Positions 1-5,727 of a stretch of DNA of 13,735 nt are shown here, one piece after another. The stretch spans positions 1-13,735 of the forward strand of contig DWUQ01000027.1 in the NCBI GenBank assembly GCA_019120675.1. The letters are read 5' to 3'. The position numbers and the translations under genes were made by a program. Positions within the stretch are counted from its first letter, which is position 1. Every line of letters begins with the position of its first letter. The notes beneath the pieces were generated by a model that saw only the letters and a list, made by a program, of their open reading frames with translations, did not search any database and was not told the DNA's origin. Source of the stretch: Candidatus Paenalcaligenes intestinipullorum. Lineage in GTDB: Bacteria > Pseudomonadota > Gammaproteobacteria > Burkholderiales > Burkholderiaceae_B.

Positions 1-594
1 GCTCTAGACGCATTAGTCGAATTACGCAGTGCTTTACAGCAGCGACAGCCCGTTTGTTTGGAAATTCCTGAGTGTGACTTTACTCACACGTATCAACCTG
101 CACCTAAAGTATTTGTCATTGGTGCGGTGCATATTAGCCAAGCTCTTGCCAAGATGGCTTACGTGGCTGGTTTTCCGATTGAAATTGTTGACCCTCGGCA
201 AGCCTTTGCCACAGCAGAGCGTTTTCCCAATACCGTACTGCATGCGCAATGGCCGGTAGACTTTTTCCAAAAAAATGCGTTGGATGCGTACAGTGCTGTG
301 ATTGCCGTGACGCACGACTCTAAAATTGATGACCAAGCCTTGTTGGCCGCAGTGCAGTCCGATTGTTTTTATATTGGCGCGCTGGGCAGTCGAGCCTCCC
401 ACGCTAAGCGCTGCTAGCGTTTACTGGCAGCAGGGGCGGATACGGATCAGGTGGCGCGCATTCATGGCCCAGTGGGTGTCGCCATTCAGGCTAAAAGCCC
501 TGCGGAAATTGCCGTATCTATTTTGGCAGAACTGATTGAGCAATTCCATGAGTCAGAAAAAGCCCATTCTGAACCAGTTTATGCAGTCGCCTAA
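1..594 (+). pseudogene. xdhC: XdhC/CoxI-family molybdenum-hydroxylase maturation factor, 5'-truncated by the window and interrupted by an in-frame TAG
   Basis: XdhC proteins bind molybdenum cofactor, help its sulfuration and insert it into xanthine-dehydrogenase-family enzymes in the cytoplasm. The frame is open from base 1, and the N-terminal domain lies outside the window. The Rossmann-like C-terminal domain is plain: VFVIGAVHISQALAKMA, then IEIVDPR, AVIAVTHDSKID and YIGALGSRASHAKR. A TAG at 415-417 follows KRC. The same frame then continues for 58 codons, carrying the family's C-terminal hallmark (ARIHGPVGVAIQAKSPAEIA, then VSILAEL), to TAA at 592-594. Homology on both sides of the stop in one frame means a nonsense change, not a frameshift. 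Loss of the last 58 residues would probably cripple the domain. Alternatives are a sequencing error or partial amber readthrough. The gene sits upstream of mocA and the Mo enzyme genes, as expected for a maturation factor. Confidence 0.85.
401..420. repeat. Perfect 6-bp inverted repeat enclosing the xdhC amber codon
   Basis: ACGCTA at 401-406 is the exact reverse complement of TAGCGT at 415-420, with an 8-base spacer. The TAG stop codon forms the first three bases of the right arm. The repeat could be chance. It is also the geometry in which template-directed correction of an imperfect palindrome could create a stop from a CAG or GAG codon. Confidence 0.5.
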
Positions 595-1192
595 GGCATT
601 GCCTGCTTTGCCAGCGATTGTGCTGGCTGCAGGTCGTGCGCAGCGCATGGGTGCGAATAAGTTATTGGCTCGGTTTGCTGGTGAGTACTTAATTCAACGG
701 GTGGTGCGACGCTTACACGAGGCAGCAGTTCAGCCTATCGTCGTCGTGACGGGGCATGAAGCCGAGCGGATCCATGCTGCATTGGCGGCAGAGCCTATTC
801 AGTGGGCACATAATCCAAATTATGCCCAAGGCTTAGCCAGCTCTTTAAAGGTGGGTATACAAGCCTTACCAGAGGACGCTTTAGGTGTACTGGTCATGCT
901 GGGGGATATGCCAGAAATTGATGTCAATCATCTCAACGACTTAGCTGAGGAGTTTTTCCGTCATCAAGGCCAGTGTGTGGTGCAGCCGATTACGGCAGGG
1001 CAGGGTGGCAACCCTTGCATTTTACCCAAGGCTCTCTTTCCTGCCGTGCAGCAGTTAACGGGGGATGTAGGGGCCAAAGCTTTATTTGCCCACGCTACCA
1101 TCCCGATTGTGCAGGTGGTAATGGGCACCGAGGTATTGGTGGATGTGGATACGCCAACAGCGTTGCATGAGGCTGGAGGCTACTTAAAGTAA
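548..1192 (+). CDS. mocA: MocA-type molybdenum cofactor cytidylyltransferase (NTP_transferase family)
   Basis: Predicted to join CTP to molybdopterin-Mo, giving the cytosine-dinucleotide cofactor used by xanthine-oxidase-family hydroxylases. From the ATG at 548 it is 214 aa, near the usual 190-210. Visible motifs are the nucleotide-binding loop LAAGRAQRMGANK (26-38), GLASS (95-99), the metal-binding LGDMP (118-122), QGGNP (152-156), GDVGAKAL (172-179) and DVDTP (199-203). The LAAG form, rather than the LAGG of MobA, favours CTP over GTP. The ATG at 548 overlaps the 3' end of xdhC by 47 nt in another frame. An upstream TTG (536) and a downstream ATG (581) are alternatives, and none has a strong Shine-Dalgarno. 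Its place between xdhC and the Mo enzyme genes fits a dedicated cofactor-maturation role. The overlap implies translational coupling, which the upstream amber stop could weaken. Confidence 0.85.
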   Translation: MSQKKPILNQFMQSPKALPALPAIVLAAGRAQRMGANKLLARFAGEYLIQRVVRRLHEAAVQPIVVVTGHEAERIHAALAAEPIQWAHNPNYAQGLASSLKVGIQALPEDALGVLVMLGDMPEIDVNHLNDLAEEFFRHQGQCVVQPITAGQGGNPCILPKALFPAVQQLTGDVGAKALFAHATIPIVQVVMGTEVLVDVDTPTALHEAGGYLK

Positions 1193-1229
1193 TATAAATC
1201 TCGTATTAATGATTGCAAGACAGAGCCAC

Positions 1230-1243
1230 GTTGCCTCCGCAAC
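1230..1243. other. Small hairpin in the mocA to large-subunit intergenic leader
   Basis: GTTGC at 1230-1234 and GCAAC at 1239-1243 form a perfect 5-bp stem with a 4-base loop, inside the 111-base gap (1193-1303) between mocA and the large-subunit gene. No U-run follows, so it is not a terminator. A competing weaker pairing (CAAC with GTTG at 1240-1251) exists. I could not find a convincing sigma-70 promoter in the gap, although its length suggests that the enzyme genes may have their own start of transcription. Confidence 0.25.
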
Positions 1244-1292
1244 CGACGTTGTTCTGAACAGTGAAAAATAACACAGCAAGCTCTTATTTATT

Positions 1293-1298
1293 AGGAGA
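1293..1298 (+). promoter_or_regulatory. Shine-Dalgarno for the large-subunit gene
   Basis: AGGAGA lies 5 nt before the ATG at 1304. It is the strongest ribosome-binding site seen in the window and it fixes the start of the 974-aa protein. Confidence 0.75.
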
Positions 1299-1303
1299 CA
1301 TTT

Positions 1304-4228
1304 ATGTCTACAGGCTTTAACCGCCGCGACTTTATCAAATTTGGTACGGTGGCGGGAATTACGATTTTAGTGGGGCGCGTGCCCATTGCCCAAGCGTTGC
1401 AGGTCAATAGTGGCCCCAGCAATACCGACTGGATGGGCAGCAGTGGCAAGCCTAATTATCGTTGGGACGCCATTCGCAAGGTTACGGGCCAAAAAAACTT
1501 TGCATTGGAGTTTTTTGCTAAAGACCTAGACGGTTGGCCTGATCAGCAGTGTTACGCCTTTATGCTCAAAGCCACCGATGTGGAGCATAGTTTTGAAGGT
1601 ATTGATTTATCCTCGCTTAGCAAAGACCTCCAGCCCGACACGCTCTTGCTGGAAGAGGACTTAGAGCGCGATGGCTTTAATGTGCCCCAAGACACCGATT
1701 TAGGTAAAAATTTTTATGGGCAAAATATCCTCTTACCCAAAGGCACCACGTCGCCTATTTATGGGCATCCGGTAGCTATTCTGATCTATAAAAATTACGA
1801 CCGTTACTTTTTAGCCAAACAAGCGTTGGCTTTTAATAATAGTGTGGTGAAGTATGGCGCGCAGACTGGGCAAAAAACCTTTGCCAACTATGGAGCAGGG
1901 CGCTTTGTGCGCTTAGGCGGCAAGACCCCATTAGATCCTTCCATTTTTTCACCCTATCAAGACGCGGCCATCCGTGGGGGGTTTGACGGCAACCAAGTGG
2001 TCTGGCCGCCCTTTGAGCCCGAGCACGAGTTAGCATTGCCTGAGGTCATCCGTAAAGACCGCAGTGGTGGGCATTTAAAAGCACTCCATGCGGCCAAACA
2101 AAAGCCCGAGACCCAGCCGCGCGGCATGCAAGCGGTCGAGGAAATTACCCAAGATTTAGAGGCTGCCAAGAAAAACCCGGACAAAATCGTTCTTGAGCGC
2201 CAAGGCTTTTCTCAGTCGATTGACCCATGTGCTATGGAGCCGGACAACTGCAACGTATGGTACGACACAGAAAATCGTACCTTGCATATTTTGGCGGCGA
2301 CCCAATCGCCAGTTGGCGTGATTAACCTAGCCGCAATGCTGGCTAAAAATAGCGGCAAATACCCCGTGGACACCATTGTGCTGATGACCGGCTCAACGGT
2401 GGGTTATGGCTCCAAGGATTACTCGGTCTTCCCTATTTATGCTTTGGTGGCTAGTTTCTACAGTGGTGGCTTGGCCGTTCGCATTGCCAATAACCGCTTT
2501 GAGCAATTCCAGATGGGTATGAAGCGCCACTCGGTCGAGATGGATGTGACCATTAGTGCTGATCGGCAAACCGGCAAATTCGAAATCCTCCGCGGCAGCT
2601 ATACGTGTAATGGTGGAGGGCGAGAAAACCTGTCCGTCGCCGTTTCTCACGTGGCCGCTCGGGGAGCGCAGTCCATATATTATTTCCCTAAGTCGGACCT
2701 AACCGCTGTGGCTTTGGCTAGTACAGCGGTCGAGGCAGGCTCTATGCGAGGCTTTGGCTCTTTGCAGTCAATGGCGGTGACGGAAATTATGGTGGATGAA
2801 CTAGCGCACGAGTTGGCGCTGGATCCGATTGAGCTACGCCGTCGCAATGCCTTACTTGAGGGCTACCCTAATACTCAAGGAGGGATTATTAGTGGAGACC
2901 CGCGCCATATTGAAATGCTGGACCGTGCGGCTGTGCACCCATTATGGCAAGAGCGCGAGCGTGCTAAAAAAGACTTTGAGGCCGCGAACCCTGGGCAAAA
3001 GTATGGGGTTGGTTTTGCGCAAGTCCAGCAGGTGTATGGCTCCAGCGGTGTGCCTTCCGCTCTAACGTTAGAGTTTGATGCTCAAGGGCGGCTGAGTATG
3101 CAGCACTGCATGCAAGAAATCGGTACGGGTGGCACCACTGCACAGCAAGTTATGGTGTGGAATATCTTAGGCAAAACGCCCGATCATGTGGAGTTTGGCA
3201 TGACCGATTTTCCACAACTACCTTTGCATACCAGCTATGCCAGCCAGGCCGAGCAAGATCAACTCTCTAAAAACGACCCATACTGGACACCCGCGATCTT
3301 GCCCGATATGAGCTCTTCGAGTGGTGTGTATTACATCGGCTTCGCCACCCGTCAGGCTGCGCACTTTTTACTGCGTTATAGCCTGTGGCCAGCGGCCCAA
3401 GCTATATGGAGCGCAGGGATTGGTGGTGGATCCATGGCTGGGTTGGATGTGCGCTTCGAAGACTTACGCATTGGTCCACAAGGGGTGGGCGGGGGCGGGA
3501 TGACGCCGATACCCTTTGAGCGTTTGGCTGCAAAAGCGCACGAGTTGGGTTTGATTACTGGTGTGGCTGCGCATTCATACAGTGCCTGGGAGTGGTCGCG
3601 CGCGGAGTTTGAGGTGCCCACAGTGGGCAAGATTAATATCCCCTTGGATGCGATTGCTGTGAAATATGGTGATGGAGCTGGGGAAAGTTTAAAAAACCGT
3701 ATGACCGTTGCAGGCTACGACTTTATTAAACGCGAGCAAGCGTACTACCCGCCGACCCAGCGTGGTGCGGCTGGACCGACTACCTACTCACCCGCAGCCT
3801 GTATCGTGGCCTTAAGTGTGACGCCAGAGACGGGTGCCGTTAAAGTACTCAATCATCATATGCTTATGGATGCGGGTACGCTGGTTGTACCAGAACTGGT
3901 GTCGGGGCAAATCCAAGGCGGCACGGCCATGGGTATTGGTCACGCGTTGATGGAGTTTATGCCCTTGTACGAGGGCGGGCCAGGCATGGGCGATTGGAAC
4001 TTCTCTAATTACAACGTGCCCCGTGCGGCGGATGTAGCCGTGTGGAACCAAAGTGTGGACTATCTGCCGCCACTGTCGGAAACCTCACCTCCTAAAGGGA
4101 TGGCCGAACTTGGCATGGTGCCCATATTGCCTGCAATCAGTAACGCGGTGAGCCATGCATTAGGACAGACGCATCGTTTTTATGATTTTCCGATTACTCC
4201 CGACAAAATTAAAAAGGCCCTCGCATGA
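1304..4228 (+). CDS. Tat-exported xanthine-oxidase-family molybdopterin-binding large subunit (IorB/aldehyde-oxidase-like)
   Basis: Catalytic subunit of a two-component molybdenum hydroxylase; substrate not determinable (aldehyde or N-heterocycle are the family's usual choices). The N-terminus has a twin-arginine signal, NRRDFIKF (6-13), a hydrophobic stretch and a likely cleavage after AQA (29-31), so the mature enzyme should be periplasmic. Mo-domain landmarks are MRGFGSLQ (481-488), the ELALDPIELRRRN segment (503-515), MQEIGTGG (603-610), SSSSG (670-674), IQGGTAMGIGHALMEF (870-885) and KGMAELG (931-937), whose E935 aligns with the conserved catalytic Glu of the GVGE motif. The first Mo-site loop, normally GGGFGxK, reads GSTVGYGSK (363-371), which marks a divergent branch. 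At 974 aa it is longer than the roughly 700-800 aa of typical IorB-type subunits. Its stop overlaps the small-subunit start by 4 nt (ATGA). The symbol is left blank because the substrate is unknown. Confidence 0.88.
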   Translation: MSTGFNRRDFIKFGTVAGITILVGRVPIAQALQVNSGPSNTDWMGSSGKPNYRWDAIRKVTGQKNFALEFFAKDLDGWPDQQCYAFMLKATDVEHSFEGIDLSSLSKDLQPDTLLLEEDLERDGFNVPQDTDLGKNFYGQNILLPKGTTSPIYGHPVAILIYKNYDRYFLAKQALAFNNSVVKYGAQTGQKTFANYGAGRFVRLGGKTPLDPSIFSPYQDAAIRGGFDGNQVVWPPFEPEHELALPEVIRKDRSGGHLKALHAAKQKPETQPRGMQAVEEITQDLEAAKKNPDKIVLERQGFSQSIDPCAMEPDNCNVWYDTENRTLHILAATQSPVGVINLAAMLAKNSGKYPVDTIVLMTGSTVGYGSKDYSVFPIYALVASFYSGGLAVRIANNRFEQFQMGMKRHSVEMDVTISADRQTGKFEILRGSYTCNGGGRENLSVAVSHVAARGAQSIYYFPKSDLTAVALASTAVEAGSMRGFGSLQSMAVTEIMVDELAHELALDPIELRRRNALLEGYPNTQGGIISGDPRHIEMLDRAAVHPLWQERERAKKDFEAANPGQKYGVGFAQVQQVYGSSGVPSALTLEFDAQGRLSMQHCMQEIGTGGTTAQQVMVWNILGKTPDHVEFGMTDFPQLPLHTSYASQAEQDQLSKNDPYWTPAILPDMSSSSGVYYIGFATRQAAHFLLRYSLWPAAQAIWSAGIGGGSMAGLDVRFEDLRIGPQGVGGGGMTPIPFERLAAKAHELGLITGVAAHSYSAWEWSRAEFEVPTVGKINIPLDAIAVKYGDGAGESLKNRMTVAGYDFIKREQAYYPPTQRGAAGPTTYSPAACIVALSVTPETGAVKVLNHHMLMDAGTLVVPELVSGQIQGGTAMGIGHALMEFMPLYEGGPGMGDWNFSNYNVPRAADVAVWNQSVDYLPPLSETSPPKGMAELGMVPILPAISNAVSHALGQTHRFYDFPITPDKIKKALA

Positions 4229-4770
4229 GTATTGAAACCAAACCTTTATCCCTAACGATTAATGGTAAAGCTGTGGGCCCGGTCGATGTGCCGGTGGGCT
4301 TACCTATGCTGCATTTTCTGCATGAGTACATGGACCTAACGGGTACCCACTTTGGCTGCGGTATTGGTGAATGCCATGCTTGCACCATTGTGGTGCAAAA
4401 CGAAGATGGCACCACCACACAAAACCGTACCTGTATTTTTGAAGCGCATTATTTTGATGGCAAATCCATCCTCACCATCGAAGGCCACGCGCAAAAGGAC
4501 GAAGCGGGCAATATTGTCGATTTGTCACCGTTGCAACAAGCCTTTGTCGATAACTTTGCTTTCCAATGTGGCTATTGTGCCTCGGGCTTTGTGGCGGGAG
4601 CCACGGTATTTATTGATGGTTTAAAGCGTCAACCCGTTAAACGAGAGCAATTAGAAAGCGCCATCGAAACGGCACTCAACCCTCATATTTGTCGCTGTAC
4701 GGGCTACGTGCGCTATTACGAAGCGGTGCGTCAAGTGGCCTTAGATACGCCTGGCTGCGTTGTGGACTAA
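4225..4770 (+). CDS. [2Fe-2S] small subunit of the molybdenum hydroxylase (IorA/CoxS-like)
   Basis: Electron-transfer subunit that takes electrons from the Mo site of the large subunit through two [2Fe-2S] clusters. It is 181 aa, near the usual 150-180. The plant-type ferredoxin cluster has Cys45, Cys50, Cys53 (CGIGECHAC) and Cys70 (NRTC). The second cluster has Cys115, Cys118 (CGYC) and Cys156, Cys158 (ICRCTGYVRYYEA), so all eight ligands are present. No signal peptide is seen. It presumably folds in the cytoplasm, joins the large subunit and is carried out by that subunit's Tat signal. The ATG lies in an ATGA overlap with the upstream stop, and AAGG at 4214-4217 is a modest ribosome-binding site. 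No FAD-binding (CoxM-like) gene follows, so electrons probably leave to a cytochrome c or another external acceptor not encoded here. Confidence 0.92.
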   Translation: MSIETKPLSLTINGKAVGPVDVPVGLPMLHFLHEYMDLTGTHFGCGIGECHACTIVVQNEDGTTTQNRTCIFEAHYFDGKSILTIEGHAQKDEAGNIVDLSPLQQAFVDNFAFQCGYCASGFVAGATVFIDGLKRQPVKREQLESAIETALNPHICRCTGYVRYYEAVRQVALDTPGCVVD

Positions 4771-4787
4771 GCGTTGTAGAGCGAACC

Positions 4788-4817
4788 GTTACCTCGGTGG
4801 GTAGGTAACCGCCGAGG
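4788..4817. other. Alternative stem-loops at the convergent junction
   Basis: The small-subunit gene and the CDF gene end only 18 nt apart, tail to tail. GTTACCT (4788-4794) pairs perfectly with AGGTAAC (4803-4809). Alternatively CCTCGGTGG (4792-4800) pairs with CCGCCGAGG (4809-4817) with one G-U wobble. The two are mutually exclusive. Neither has a U-run on either strand, so a classical intrinsic terminator is not supported. Part of the structure is coding sequence of the CDF C-terminus. It may still help separate the converging transcripts. Confidence 0.3.
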
Positions 4818-5724
4818 GCGGATGAGGAAGTGGTTCATGCGGGGCGGCGACTGGGTCAAAATGCGTCATGACATCCAACACTGGAAAAGCGTTCATGACG
4901 CGTTTACGTGCGTCGACTGCGATCGCATGGCCAGCTTCAATGGTGAGCTGGCCATTCATTTCCAGATCCACCTCTACCCAAATCATATCCCCCAAGCGGC
5001 GGGTCTTTAGATCGTGCGCGCCTAGAACGCCTGGTGTTGCAAGGATGGTCTCTAGGATTGCTTGGGTGGTTTCGGGCTCGACGGCACGGTCAGTCAGGTC
5101 ATGAAACGCACCAATACTAAAGCGCCAGCCCATGCGTACAATCATTAGGCCAACAAGTAGCGCGGCTAAAGCATCCGCAAAACCAAAGCCGAGTAAATTG
5201 GCGCCAATGCCAATGGCGACCACCAATGAAGAGGCAGCATCAGAGCGAGCGTGCCACGCATTGGCGACGAGCATGGTTGAGTTGACGCGGTTGGCCACTC
5301 GAAGCATATAGCGAAAAAGGGCTTCTTTAGCGATTAAGGCCCCCAGAGCCATGGGTAGAGCGATTAAGTGCACGGTGCTGCCCGTAGGGTTGGTCCATAG
5401 CCGCTGTGCCGCGCCCCATACCATGCCTAGGCCAACGGCAATGAGAATGGCACCGATCGCTAAGGTGGCGGCCGTTTCGAAACGTAAGTGCCCATACGGG
5501 TGATTGCGATCAGGGGCTTTGCTGCTGTGATGGTTAGCGACCAGCACGACGGCATCGGAGATCAAGTCCGAGAAGGAGTGAATCGCGTCTGCGATCAATG
5601 CGGCCGATTGGGCAAAAAGGCCAATACCTAATTGCATGCAGGACAGCAGCACGTTGACCAGAACACTGACCAACGTGGATTGTTTGCTGGCACGCTGTCG
5701 CGACTCGTGTTGAGGATCGTTCAC
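4789..5724 (-). CDS. Cation diffusion facilitator (CDF) family metal efflux transporter
   Basis: Inner-membrane divalent-metal/proton antiporter of 311 aa, typical for CDF proteins. The N-terminal domain shows several hydrophobic helices. Likely transport-site residues are H49 and D53 in LIADAIHSFSDL (TM2) and H158 and D162 in NAWHARSDAASS (TM5). Between the helices is the family signature HPYGHLRFET (75-84). A cytoplasmic dimerisation domain follows (about 210-290) with potential metal-binding His/Asp at HD (237-238), H266 and H288-x-D290. The HxxxD/HxxxD pattern is compatible with Zn or related metals, but sequence alone does not settle the ion. It starts with GTG 2 nt after the metG TAA, with no strong Shine-Dalgarno, so it is probably co-transcribed and translationally coupled to metG. 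No later start would preserve the first helix. Confidence 0.9.
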   Translation of the reverse strand: MNDPQHESRQRASKQSTLVSVLVNVLLSCMQLGIGLFAQSAALIADAIHSFSDLISDAVVLVANHHSSKAPDRNHPYGHLRFETAATLAIGAILIAVGLGMVWGAAQRLWTNPTGSTVHLIALPMALGALIAKEALFRYMLRVANRVNSTMLVANAWHARSDAASSLVVAIGIGANLLGFGFADALAALLVGLMIVRMGWRFSIGAFHDLTDRAVEPETTQAILETILATPGVLGAHDLKTRRLGDMIWVEVDLEMNGQLTIEAGHAIAVDARKRVMNAFPVLDVMTHFDPVAAPHEPLPHPPSAVTYPPR

Positions 5725-5727
5725 GGC

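Noticed and set aside
34..402. 122-codon minus-strand open frame opposite xdhC
   Set aside because: It lies fully antisense to a recognisable XdhC domain and its translation looks random.
415..417. TAG as a pyrrolysine or other recoded codon
   Set aside because: Pyrrolysine machinery is not expected in this kind of bacterium, and the family has ordinary residues at this position. A nonsense mutation or sequence error is simpler.
326..535. 69-codon frame around the xdhC amber codon, suggesting a frameshift instead of a stop
   Set aside because: The homology to XdhC stays in the original frame on both sides of TAG, so no frameshift is needed. This frame's translation does not match XdhC.
1193..1303. 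Sigma-70 promoter in the mocA to large-subunit gap (TATTAA at 1204-1209)
   Set aside because: The matching -35 position (TACTTA) agrees with the consensus at only two of six bases, so I did not list it as a promoter.
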